Shown here piece by piece: positions 11,487 through 23,538 of a stretch of DNA of 64,000 nucleotides. How positions within the stretch are numbered: the first letter of the stretch is position 1; the number at the start of each line of letters is the position of its first letter. The notes under the pieces are model-generated. The model ran no database searches. It saw nothing but the letters and a program-made list of their open reading frames with translations, and had not been told where the DNA came from. The position numbers and the translations under genes are program-made. The stretch is from Hydnum rufescens UP504 (Eukaryota; Basidiomycota; Agaricomycetes; Cantharellales; Hydnaceae), in NCBI GenBank assembly GCA_014904985.1, contig MU128983.1, forward strand, positions 133,648-197,647, written 5' to 3'.

Positions 11487-13545
11487 ATGGCAGGTTTATC
11501 TGGAACATCTTTCGATAATCTTGGTGCGCTGCTTAGCATTTATTGTCATGCATAACCTGACGCCTTAGTGTCTCAGTCGAAGATGCGGACTTCTCAATGG
11601 GAGGACCGAGCTCTGAGCGTGCCAGAGCGGAGAACCAGGCACTTCTTGAAGAGCTTGAGAGGAAAAAGAAGGCCAGTACGATGGCCGTTCCAACAGGACG
11701 ATGGACGCGTTCGTGCTCGTTTGCGTCAGATTGGGGAACCAATCACTTTATTCGGGGAGCGAGTACGATGCTTTTTTTGAGTTCGCTCGTTTACATGCTA
11801 CTCACTCATTTACGCAGGCCCCCGACAGGCGGGACCGTCTCAAATACGTCTTATCTCAAATCCAGGCAGCTAGAGGGGGTGATGCCGTTGTAGACGATGA
11901 ATCTTCCGAATCTTCCCCCGATGAGGTGAGTTGTGTCCTCGATCTGACAGAAGTCTCTCTACGCGGTCACCAATCCCCGTTCAGCGAGAAGAAGAATTTT
12001 GGACCCCGGGTACCGCGGAATTGCTCGAGGCAAGAAGACAAATAGCTGAATTCTCCTTGCCAAGGTGAGAAATGCAAGCGAAATACGGAATTGTACGAGT
12101 CTTTAACACATATTAAGAGGTCTGGTTTCTTCCTCTAAAGGGCACGAATTAGAATAGCACACCAGCAAGAGGAGAGTAAATTACCCTTAAGCCGGATCAT
12201 CGACTTACGCAAGGGCGTCATTGCTCAACTCAAGGTAGGCCGTCTTTACGGGCATCATGTCTATGGTCATCGTCTCTTATGGCTTTATGTGACTTTCATA
12301 GAAATTCTCTCAGCTTGGATCCCAAATCGGAGATGAACGACCCATATCACAGGTTCGATTTTCTCCTGACGGGGCAATTCTGGCCACGGGGAGCTGGTCA
12401 GGAGGTGTGAAGCTGTGGGATATTCCCTCCTGCTCTCCAAAAACTCAACTTCGAGGTGTCACATAAGCTCTTTCCATTGCGATGATTTGTACTGACCCAC
12501 TCCCAGGTCACAGAGATCGTGTTGGCGGGATTGCATGGCACCCTCAGGCCACTTTAACACTCAGCCCTAGTGTCGCTAATATTGCTAGTGGAGGGGGCGA
12601 TTCCGACGTTCACCTGTGGTCTATGACCTCGTATGCTTTAAAGCTCGGAATTTAAGAATACAATGGAGCTAACGTAGATTTCTCATCGTTAGGGACGCTC
12701 CTCTTGCCACCCTCAAAGGACACCAAGACCGGGTTGTTCGGGTCGCGTTCCACCCTTCCGGCAACTACCTAGGTAGTGCTAGTTTCGATGGAACCTGGAG
12801 ATTGTGGGATGCCCAAATAGGAAAACAAAGGGAACTTCTACTCCAAGAAGGGCATTCTAAAGAAGTCTATGTGATCCAATTTCAAGATGATGGCGCACTT
12901 GCCGCTTCAGGGTAAGCATATTGTAGGGCTTATACTTCAGAACATAACGTTTCAATTTGCTGTCCAGTGGATTAGATGGTATCGGACGTGTGTGGGACCT
13001 GCGAACTGGACGGACGGCTATGCTATTGGACGGACATGCACAAGGGATCTTTGGCATTGATTTTTCTCCTAACGGGTTAGTCCCTTTACTCCCCCGACGA
13101 CGTTGTTTTGACAGTTTCTGTCTTGGACAGGTTTCAGATAGCCACAGGATCAGGGGATGACACTATTCGCATTTGGGATATAAGATCTCTGAGGGCCCTT
13201 TACACTATTCCTGCCCATAAGTCCACTGTCTCGGATGTGCACTTTTTCCGAAGGGACCAGCGGGCATCGCCGCCGATATCTAAAAACGAAGATGTAGACA
13301 TGGATGGACCAACGGATCTCAGGCCTCCGACATCGGGTGATGACAGCCGATTCACGAATGGCATGTACCTTGCAAGTTCCGGTTATGATGGCTTAGTCAA
13401 GATTTGGTCGGTGGACGATTGGCAGCTAGCACGAGCAATGTCAACCGATGCGGGAAAAGTTATGTCTGTAGATATCTCTCCCGGAGGGACATACGTGGCG
13501 TCAGGCTCTTGGAACCGTAGCTATCAACTCTTCGCACGAGAATAA
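11487..13545 (+). CDS. PRP4: U4/U6 snRNP protein Prp4 (WD40)
   Basis: Spliceosomal U4/U6-specific protein. The N-terminal Prp4 motif is [18 protein letters not shown] (about 11709-11762), continued after an intron by [40 protein letters not shown] and [13 protein letters not shown] come next. A C-terminal WD40 propeller includes [81 protein letters not shown] and [18 protein letters not shown]. The exon before the Prp4 motif reads best in a different frame ([20 protein letters not shown]), and the switch falls at 11696-11697 where one extra base is present. The start at 11487 is tentative. The WD40 part is unbroken. Confidence 0.9.
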
Positions 13546-13659
13546 AGGTATCTTGCAGATTAAATTGGCTGCATAGGCGAAGCCGATACATGCTGCACAT
13601 ACCCAATCATGACAAGAATACAAATATACAACAGGCAATGAAAAACATGGGGTTTAAGA

Positions 13660-16182
13660 CTAAGCTGAAGAAGCTGCGCGAACCTTCTGCATGAACCCGG
13701 ACACTCTGGCTAGTTCAGGGACAGGACCATCGCTTTCCATTGCAATTACGAGGTTCTCCAACATCTAGAATGGCATATTGTGAGCTACAATCTCCTGGAC
13801 TGAGAATATAGAACATACTGCTTCGACGTTCTCCACAGCGACCCCTGTGCATAGGCTAACAATTTTTTTGCATTGAAATTCTTTCTCTGCGCTGGCGCCT
13901 TTGAGTTTGCTAAGCCGATCAGTCATGGCGGACTCGATCTGGGAGTGCCAAGTTTTGAGTCTGCGTAATTGAATCAAGCTAGCCAGGGTGTTTGTAGGGG
14001 GCACAACCGGCTCCGAATCCGACGACATTACGTCAATCTCCATCATTGACCCGGCCACCTGCGTGGTAGTGTCGCGAGTCCTGTCACCAATCATGTTTGA
14101 TTCGGCCGAGTCGGAAACACCCCAATCAAATTCCTCTTCATCCCTGATTGCGCGCTGGACGTTTCGAATGCGTTGCTGGACTTCATCAAGCTCTGCACAC
14201 GTAGCTTGCCAAAGCTGCATTTGTCGTCGTTGCTCCGCTAATTCGCGTGTCGCAGCCCGCAGTTGCCCTTGAATTACATCGAGCTGGTCTTGTTTGGCTT
14301 TGACTTCAATGGCAAAATCAGCCTCCAAATTCTGGATCATGGAGGTCATGTCTACAGTATTTGTATAAGAGGACAATTCCAAGAAGAACATGGTGGCAAA
14401 GGCTAACCAGCGATGACATCCTTGCTTTTCTGAGCAGGAGCAGAAGGACCGGTTCTTAATGCAGATAACAGATCACCTGCGGTGGGTACATTCAAGCTCT
14501 GCTTGAAAGGATACTCTTAGATGATCCCCATCCATGGGTAAGCGATCGAGATACCTCTTCGACACCAAAATCACCCGGGCGCAGTCCTAATTTGTTTTCT
14601 AGAACTTTGTTGGCGCCCACATCGATGAGATTACGCACGATACTTCGGTTGCCAACTCTTGCAGCAAGATTCAGAGCAGTATCCCCATGGATATCCTGCA
14701 GATCTACAACGCTTTTCAAACCTTTTTCTCCCCCTTCGTTGCGTGCAATGTATTCGAGCACGCACTCCATATAGTAACGAGCTGACGGACCCCGAGTCTT
14801 CACCCCTGCGACGAGGGCAATATGGTGTAACACGGAACGCGAAGAAGCATCGACGGTTCGAAGGGAGCCAGATAAGAGGGAAAGGATCTGAGGAAATGAT
14901 TGTGTATGGAATGAAGAACTAGAAAGAATGGCTCGAATCAAGGGGGTCTCCCCAGAATCGTTGCCTCTGTGAATGTCTGCACCAGCTTGAATTAAGGCTT
15001 CCACCAAAGCAACACGGGCGAGAGCTGCAGCCCAGTGAAGAGCAGAATGACCTAGGTCATCGATTGAAATGTCTACATCCATTACTCCATAAGATTCCGC
15101 ACTTTGCTGGAGGAATTCCATGACAATCGAAGGATCCGCGTCCTGCGAAATTGACGCGACGATGGCGCGATATCGCGAGTTCTTAAGGGGAGCAAGACGC
15201 TCGTTTGGCGAAAAGGGATCACCTTTGGTGAAAAAACGAGTTGAAGGATCAGCAGGCTGAGCAAGACCAGTAGATGTCTTATTGGGTGCAGGGGACAAAG
15301 TGGGCGCATCACCAGTCCTCGAGCGTTTAGAAGGGGGTGGTTTGACCGAATCGGAGGTATGTGTTGACTCCTTTGTCTTTTGCATGGACGCTTGGCTACG
15401 CATCTCGGTCGTTTCCTTTTGGGAGGTTGACGTGGACTGGGGTGCGTCCTCGCGAGCACGTTTGAGGGAAGCAGATCCAGTTGCAAGGTGCGGAGAGCTT
15501 GATTTCATAGCATAAGGATTGGCATTTCCGGGATAATGATAAGTCGAAGGAGGGTGAGTTAAGGATCCAGAAGGCTGCGGCCGGGAAAGGTTTGACTTTG
15601 CTATAGAATTTGGGGCGGAAGGGTATGGATGCTGAAGAAATGGAGATGGGCGTCCTTGTGGACCAAAGTTTTGTGGAGAAGGGGACTGAAAGTGGAGGGG
15701 AGAACCAAACTGAGCGGGCGGTTGGATGCTTTGGGGAGGGTAGTAGGGATGAGGGCGCGACGAATTAGGAACTGGGAGACGAGGGTGTGGCATTGGAGCC
15801 TGTACGGGGTGTAGTCAAAAAGAGGGGCAAGGAGAGGTGCGACACCAAACTGGATGGCAACTTCACGCCCGCGCTCGAGAGGAATCCAGGTGCCCTGATA
15901 CTTGCCGTATCCACCTTGAACAATTTCGTGTTTCCCAGGGAGTATCTCCTTCTCAAGAATCTTGGTGCGTCTACCCTTGTCGATCCCCGCCACCTTGAGT
16001 ATTTGAGTCGCATTCACGTACGAGTCCACACGGCGCCGCATCACAGCAATTCCGCGAATCATACACTCGTAGACCTGTACCGCAGAGTATATCGCATTGT
16101 ATACTCGAGAAGGCGTATAATCCCCTGCTTTGCTCTTATCCTCCTCCGGGACAGGGCGCGGCGGAGGAGCTTGAGACGCCAT
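13660..16182 (-). CDS. MBP1: Mbp1-like APSES cell-cycle transcription factor
   Basis: Predicted DNA-binding subunit of an MBF/SBF-type G1/S complex. From ATG 16182, the APSES/KilA-N domain includes VYECMIRGIAVMRRRVDSYV, NATQILKVAGIDKGRRTKIL and GGYGKYQGTWIPLERGR (about 16100-15830). A Pro/Ser-rich linker follows, then ankyrin repeats (LGHSALHWAAALARVALVEA, GETPLIRAILSSSSF, HGDTALNLAARVGNRSIV; about 15070-14600), a coiled coil (QLRAATRELAEQRRQMQLW) and a last exon with ESDGPVPELARVSGFMQK. Introns near 15800, 14540, 14400 and 13790 join the pieces in frame. Its start is 148 bp from that of the divergent hypothetical gene. Confidence 0.9.
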
Positions 16183-16330
16183 GGTGGAGAATAGATTCTC
16201 TGGCCGGAGGCTGCCGCCTCGATCTGTTCCATGTGGCATCTGCAATTGCATCCGATAATATTTCGTTCTCTTGGCCAAGTAATCTCCTCCTCGCTCGTAT
16301 ATACCTTCTTCAAAAACCCCAAAAGGCTCT

Positions 16331-17221
16331 ATGGGTCGTCCACTGTACGCCCTCGTTGAATCTGAGCCCCTAATCACTGCTCGTGAGCAAAAAAGGGTTC
16401 GAGACGCGCTCCTTGTTGAGGCTAGAATCCGAAAATGGTCACCCTACGCGTTTAACCCAGGTGAGCAAAGTTCTTCGTCTTGGTGGCCTCATTGTCTCTT
16501 TCCGGCTCTAATGCGTTTCCGTTGCAGACTCGGATGAGTTTTGGCAGGACGCTGAGGAGGAGTCCTTCCTCTCCACAGATGGATTAAAAGAACAGATGCA
16601 CGAAGGACACCGAAGTACAGCTCGTGGTGAACACCCCCCACTGCTTCCTCATCCCGTAATTTGGGCTAAATAAACCCCCAAGGACCGCTCATCGATAGTG
16701 CACCCAGGGAGGAAGTAGGGAGTGTTGGCATCGACTGGGAACTTGTTCCTCTGGCCTCCCATGCCATATCGCCCCCCACCCCCGCTAGATCAGTGGAGGA
16801 ACGGAACGAAGGCAGCATTTCGGAGGATCCAGAGTCATATCCCCAGCCGGAGGTCGCAGGGCCGGATAGGAGTCTCCGCGCCTATTATTTTTTCGACGAT
16901 CTTACTGCTGCCCCTGCTACCATTTCAGCCACAGAGCCTCGTGCTGGAACCTCGCAGGCCCGTTCCCTTCCTCTGTCCCCGGTACTCTCGTATCATGCGT
17001 GGAATGCGGCTATGAGCCAGGGCGCCAATGATTACACTGATTTGGATCGTGCTATTGACCTTGACTTTGAGGACCTGCGCCCCGGACACCAAAATAACGT
17101 GATTGGCGCTGATTCTTTGCGGCATACTACCAACGCCCGAACTATATCACCAGCCAACTCTTATGATCACTCTCTGGAGGGAGGACCAAATGAACGATGG
17201 GTGAGAGGGCCCCTACGTTGA
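16331..17221 (+). CDS. hypothetical protein, acidic/proline-rich
   Basis: Not recognised. Starts MGRPLYALVESEPLIT, then a basic stretch (REQKRVRDALLVEARIRKW). After an intron ending at about 16527 it continues DSDEFWQDAEEESFLSTDG. A further intron near 16630-16690 leads into GIDWELVPLASHAISPPTPA and a long low-complexity tail to the stop at 17221. No membrane segment, signal peptide or known domain is apparent. Two GT-AG introns keep the frame open, which supports a real gene. It is divergently placed from the Mbp1-like gene and may share its promoter. Confidence 0.5.
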
Positions 17222-17631
17222 TAGGTGGGTGCAAAACGAAAGATAAGGACGTATGCCTGGCACTCATGTTGTGTCGTTCCCTTGGCTTGACAGAGTCCTT
17301 TTTGACGTTTGAATCGTTGTATCGTGCATCTGATTAAGTAGGCCCGTTCATGTCGTTGTCACGATGTTATCAGAGACCGTTCAGACTCTTCTTGATGGGT
17401 ATGGCGACCTGGTTGTATGAGAGGTTGATCCATCGGCACCAAAAATGACCTGGAATTGAACGGCAATACATGTAGTCCGGTCGCCCATAAAGAACCATAT
17501 TCCCGGGGTCCAGTTCGCAGGGTATTCCTGCCTGACTAATGGTCAATAATCATCCTTCTGCAGCAGTTATCCCAACCAGCAGCAGCAGCGACACTAGAAG
17601 CAGTAAAGAAACCTGCAATTGTAGTCTCGTA

Positions 17632-17656
17632 ACCAGAGCATCTGTAACGGTCTGGT
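17632..17656. promoter_or_regulatory. dyad element, copy 1, upstream of MET5
   Basis: A 25-bp sequence with arms ACCAGA and TCTGGT, containing CTGTAACGGTCTG. It matches copy 2 (17864-17888) at 21 of 25 positions by eye. Its place 355-379 bp before the MET5 start makes it a candidate regulator-binding site; no known factor is assigned. Confidence 0.45.
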
Positions 17657-17863
17657 CAAATTAGTGCCGCCGCGGCTGGCTCAACTGAATTGAGTCAAGT
17701 CATGGGCCATTTTTTTGTCTCCTTAACCACGATGGGGCTTTGTTTCAAAGAGTGTGCATTCAAATGATAGAAGTCGACAAGTCTGAGACAAATAGTGATG
17801 TGATGACAGCACCCCAAAGCTTTCTTGTTAGAAGTTCCAAAAATGGCTCAAGCCAACTGCAAC

Positions 17864-17888
17864 ACCAGACCGTCTGTGACGGTCTGTT
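17864..17888. promoter_or_regulatory. dyad element, copy 2, upstream of MET5
   Basis: Contains the perfect 8-bp inverted repeat CAGACCGT / ACGGTCTG with a 5-nt spacer. It resembles copy 1, 207 bp upstream, in the same orientation. It lies 123-147 bp before the MET5 ATG at 18011. Confidence 0.5.
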
Positions 17889-18010
17889 ACGACTGACGAG
17901 ACTATTGCGACTTTCGGGAATAGCCGAGAAAGCGATTCACTGGCTCCCACTCCAAATAGTTTTTTCCGCTTGGTTTTTTTCCTGTCCTCCCATATAGTTG
18001 TGTTTCTAGG

Positions 18011-21000
18011 ATGTCCAGCGTGAGCAGTGTCGCGCGCATTGTTTTTCTCTCCAGCGATGTTGTCGTCGACGTCCAGTCAGGAAATTCTAACACTTCTCTC
18101 TTCGGTGCGACGTATGTCGCATTGGGGAGCTCGGACTCGCAGACTAAACCAATCGTCAAATCTGTTTCTCAAACCGGGGATCTCTACCGCGCGTTGTCCA
18201 CATCTCTCTCGACATTAACCACGCTCTCTCACTCGCTCCCGACCCCATCCGCTATTTCCCGACTCCTTCTCATACTTCCCCGTCTTGCCGGTACACCACT
18301 TGTCATCCACCTCGCCGTAGGCCTTTCAAGTCTCTCTTCGGCGCTGGATCTGCGCTCCACCGTCCCTTATGTCATTCTTTCCGGAACACGCCAGGAAGCG
18401 CATGACAATGCTCTACTGGCAGCTAGGCTGGCTAGAACAGACAAACAAGCCGTTTTGCACGTATTCCTTAGCACAGACTCCACTTCCATCGCGTTTGGAG
18501 ACATTCCAGAATCTTCGATCCGTTCTCTATTGTCCGCCCCAGTTCGATCGGGGGCCACAACGGCTCTGAATGGTCATACTTCGCTCGGTAGTCTGGCCAA
18601 TGGCAATGCCCATGTGAATGGTTATGCCAAGGGCAATTCCAATGGATTTGTGAACGGACGTGCCAAAGAGGATGGGCGTCCCCGAATTGAGGCTTTCTCA
18701 GTGGATCCGGATGATAGTCCAGAAACCAATCTTTATCGGTCATACACGGCGGCTGCGCTTTCCACTCTCGCTCTTGCTAGAAGAGCGGTACGTTTCTCCG
18801 TCTATGCGGGTCCTCCTCGACCGGAGACTGTGATTGTTACTCTGAGTGAGCCCTGGCCATCCTTCATCACTGTGGGGATCTCATGGAGCATCTTGACCTG
18901 TAGGTTCATTCCCGACGCCCCCCGATCCCGATCCCAACATTGGAGTTCTCTCTCTTTCCCTTTACAGGCCCTTGCCCCTGGCTAAACTCCTCGCTGCTAT
19001 TCCCCTATCCGCCAAGAAAATCATTGTACCTGGGCCTTCCTCGGGACCAATGAAGTGGTCCTCACTATATGTTGACCTCGTCAGTGCTCTTCAGTCCTGG
19101 CCCGCAGACCGTGATCGACCGGAAATCATCCCAGGGGGAACCGTCCCATTCTCCACGTGGGCTGAATATCTGGAGCTCCCCTCCTCTCCTGTCGGTCTAG
19201 CGGTATTGCCCCTTCCGGAACCCCCGCATGTCCCAGCGCATGAATCATCGTATACCTCTCTCTTGGACCACATCTTTGCCTCGCGTCTCGACATTGTGAA
19301 CAGTCCCCATCTTGTTCGTTCTCTTGGCGAAGACGCCACGCGTCCTGAATTCGCTCTCGGACGTGTCAGAGCCCAGCTGGAGGAGCGAGCCAAATTACTT
19401 GATGCCGTTCGGAATCTTCTTCAACACGAAAGCATCAGTACGGACGTCCATGCCTTACTAGCGAAATGGCTCCTCAACAAAGACCATGCTGTAAAAAGCC
19501 ATTCGCTTGGCGATGAGATTACTTCTGTATTGGAAACCATCCCACAGCGGAGTAGCGAGGTTCAAGCTGTTTTGAAGTTGAAGGCCCATTTCGATGCACC
19601 GTCGAAGTGGATCATTGGTTCCGACGCCTGGTCTTATGATCTGGGCGCTTCTGGATTCCACCATGTTGTAGCGTCCGGATTGAACGTCAACATTTTGCTC
19701 CTGGACAACCAGCCCTACTCCATGCGCACCGCCGCGGACCCTCGCGGGCGGAAGAAGGACGCAGGTCTGTATGCGATGAACCACGGAGATGTCTATGTCG
19801 CGAGCGTTGCCATCTATTCATCATACGCACAAACCCTCCAGGCCTTGATAGAAGCCGACGAGTATCCAGGACCGTCTGTTGTCCTTGCTCACCTTCCTTA
19901 CACTTCGGAATCAGACTCGGCGCTGGCCATCCTGCAAGAGACAAAACTTGCCGTCGATAGTGGGTACTGGCCTCTCTATCGATGGAATCCATCTCTTGAC
20001 AAGGCAGGCTCCGAACCGTTCTCTCTGGATTCTGACGCCATCAAGGCAGATTTGGAGGACTTTTTGAGGCGCAACAACCACCTTAGCCAACTGACGCTCT
20101 CTACGCCATCACTGGCGTCTGACTTTGTGTCAAGCCTTGGCAAGACGTTAGAGGATGCTCGGACGGTGAAGGCGAAGGCCACATATGATGCGTTGCTCTC
20201 TGCGATGCAAGGCTCTGCACCGCCCGTCCTTGTCTTGTATGCTTCTGACAGTGGTATCGCGGAAAAGGTAGCGAAGCGTCTCGGCCAGCGGGCCTCCGCG
20301 TGTGGTCTGGGTGTGCGCATTCAGACGTTCGATGGGCTTGAGGGTGGGATTCAAGGTCTGGTAAATGAAGCCAAGGCAGGCACGACGATGCTCTTCATCA
20401 CGAGCACGGCTGGCCAGGGCGAGCCACCCCAGAATGGCCGCGAGCTATTCAAGGCGCTCAACTCGGCCGCTGCGTCAGGATCTAGACCTCTTTCAGTCAC
20501 TCCCGAGGGTGCCGAAGAGGGCGCGCAGGAGGGTCTTCGCTATGCCGTGTTTGGTATGGGTGACAGCAAGTATTGGCCACGCCCTGAAGATAAAGGGTTC
20601 TACAACAAACCCGGTCAGGATCTTGACGTAAGATTAGAACAACTGGGCGGGACACGCATCGTTAACCTCACCCTAGGAGATGATCAAGATCCCGATGGCC
20701 CGCAGACTGGATACAAACTTTGGGAGCCGAAACTATGGAGTGCTCTCGGCGTCTCTGGTATCCAAGTGCACGAGGCCGAACCCCCCACAATTACCAACGA
20801 GAATATCAAGATAGCTTCGAATTACTTGCGCGGAACTATTGTCCAGGGTTTATTGGACCAGAGCACCGGCGCTCTCGCCCCTTCCGACGGTCAGCTCACC
20901 AAATTTCATGGAATTTACGAACAAGATGATCGTGATATCCGGGACGCCAGAAAAGAGGCTGGGTTGGAACCCGCGTATGCCTTCATGATCCGTGTGCGCA

Positions 21001-22926
21001 TGCCTGGAGGAGTGTGCAAGCCTGCCCAATGGCTTGCTATGGATCGTATTGCAGATGAGCGTGGTAATGGAACGTTTAAGCTCACAACACGGCAGACTTT
21101 CCAGTTCCATGGCGTCATAAAGCGCCATTTGAAGCCTTCGATCCAGGCCATTAATCGAGCCCTGCTGGACACCATTGCAGCGTGTGGTGATGTAAATCGG
21201 TGCGAGTGTCATCTGCAGCAATAAACATGCGTGATGCTGACTCCGGATGCCCACATTCCGTTTTAGAAATGTCTTGTGTTCTTCAAATCCGAATTTATCT
21301 CATCTACATCAGGAAGCCTACGAGTTTGCAAAGAGCGTTAGTGAGCATCTCTTGCCGAGCACAACTGCATACCACGAGATCTGGTTGGACAAGAAACTCG
21401 TTGCCGGCGAGGCAATCAAAGACTTCGAACCACTTTACGGGGAATTCTATCTCCCAAGGAAGGCATGTTTTTCTTCATTTTCTTCGTCCGCATTCCTTCA
21501 TCTCTTATACTTATCGCGGTCTCAATAGTTCAAGATTGCCGTTGCTGTCCCGCCCAACAACGATGTGGACGTATTTGCAAATGATATTGGTTTTATTGCT
21601 ATAGTGGACTCGCGTGGTCACCTGGTCGGATTCAACGTCTGCATTGGTGGCGGCATGGGTGTGACACATTCGAACAAAAAAACATACCCCGTATCAGTGA
21701 CGTAATCGGATTCTGTACACCTGAGCAGGGCAAACATATCGCCGAAAAGATCATGCTTGTCCAACGCGACAATGGAAATCGATCGGAGTTAGTGGATTGT
21801 CTTCATTTCTTTGTTCGCCTGGACTCAGTGTCGGGCAGCTGATGGCAGTACCACCCCCGTAGCCGCAAGAATGCTCGACTCAAGTACACTATCGACCGGA
21901 TGGGCCTTGATAATTTCAAGGCAGAGGTGGAGAAGCTTCTTGGGTACAGGCTCCCACCTTCCAGGCCCTTCGAATTCCAAGAAAATGTTGATAAATTTGG
22001 CTGGTCGAAGGGCCGTGATGGCAAGCATCACTTTACCATGTTCATCGAGAATGGACGAGTGCAGGACGAGCCTGGAAAGGCGTTCAAGACTGGTTTGCGC
22101 GAGATCGCCACCATACATAAGGGGGCTTTCCGCTTAACGGCTAATCAACATCTTATTCTCTCCGATGTGGATTCGGAAGATTTGTCCAAGATAAAGGGGT
22201 TGCTAGCCAAACATAAACTTGACAATTTAGATCATTCTGGTTTGCGGCTCTCGTCTTCTGCTTGCGTTGCCTTCCCTACTTGTGGCCTTGCGATGGCTGA
22301 GTCCGAGCGCGTAAGTGCACATTTTTTTTGTGTATCCAGCCCTCACGACCGGTCCTCATGATCGCATTATTTTTATAATCAGTATCTTCCTATTCTTATA
22401 GACAAGGTGGAGGCCATCATGGAAGAAAACGGGTTGCGGAACGACTCTATCGTCATGCGTATGACAGGTTGTCCTAATGGTTGCGCCCGGCCATATCTCG
22501 CAGGTTTGCTTCTGTGGTTTATTCCCTTGTTGAGTGATTGAGATTAACAATCAAACATGCGTAAAGAAATTGCATTTGTCGGTAAGGCGCCCGGGTTGTA
22601 CCTCATGTTACTCGGTGGAGGCTACCATGGACAGCGGCTGAACAAAATATACCGTGGTAAGTTGCATACTTACGGTCTCTCTGATCGTTTATATTAATTT
22701 TTTCTCAATGCTGACCCGCCATGCCTAAGAAAACGTGACAGAACCCGAGATTCTCTTCATTCTGAAACCTATGATCAGACATTATGCGCTGGAACGTTTA
22801 GAGGGCGAGCGGTTCGGTGATTTCGTCATCCGTGCTGGTTATATTGCACCTACTACCTCTGGGAAAGAATGGTATGACCGAATGGGGGGAGAGGGTGAAC
22901 ATCGCGTCGTGGAGGATATTCAATAG
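18011..22926 (+). CDS. MET5: sulfite reductase [NADPH] beta subunit (hemoprotein)
   Basis: Reduces sulfite to sulfide in assimilatory sulfur metabolism, with the flavoprotein alpha subunit as partner. Domain order: N-terminal pyruvate-oxidoreductase-like region; flavodoxin-like domain ([50 protein letters not shown]; about 20220-20590); nitrite/sulfite reductase repeats ([45 protein letters not shown]); and the Fe4S4/siroheme cysteines in [18 protein letters not shown] and [12 protein letters not shown]. It ends [16 protein letters not shown]. The intron at 21463-21528 appears to use a GC donor (AAG|GCATGT). The conserved frame breaks at the C4 run 21687-21690, where one base seems missing; downstream exons are intact. 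Two dyad elements lie upstream. Confidence 0.93.
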
Positions 22927-23538
22927 ATGGCAGTAGTATGGATTGTTTGGCAGTACGTGCCTATATTACACTAGAGGGTTGGCTGCTCTTTCATCCATAA
23001 AGATAGTGGTCTCATTCAAAATGGTAACAAATTTGGAAATGCGCAGAAGCTTGGTTGGTGTTCTCGTGCCTGTAGGCAAAGATTTCGCTACGGATAATAA
23101 CGTACGTCGCATTGGCCAGTCAGCCCCCACTGATGTCCTGAGATGTGTAATATGGTGTGCCTAAGACGAGGTACCGGTTTGGAGGTGTGAGATATCGCTG
23201 AGTTCTCGCAACGGCTAGCATGCCATTGGGCGCGAGGAAGAAGACTAATGAGATGGGAAAATAGCTGACTGACACGTCGATGATCAGGGCGAGCAATGGC
23301 CATGAAGTCCAGGTCGACGCTAACGAAAGGGATCTTCCTGGCACCCAAATGCTTCGAGGAAGAGGCGATTCAGCGCAAGGTATAGATAGAATTGGTGACA
23401 ACAAAAAAAACTAGCGTACTCGCTCATAAGATGCATCACGACTATCGCGCCGGAGGTCCTACGAGATGGTGTGGGTGACTGATATAAGTGGATAACTGTC
23501 CATTCTCGCGTACTCATGTAATGATCCATAGGAACCGG
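22927..23538. other. intergenic, no supported gene
   Basis: Space between the convergent MET5 and VPS9 genes. Minus-strand open frames around 23120-23529 include a hydrophobic stretch but show no recognisable family or convincing exon structure; a small spliced gene cannot be excluded. Confidence 0.4.
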
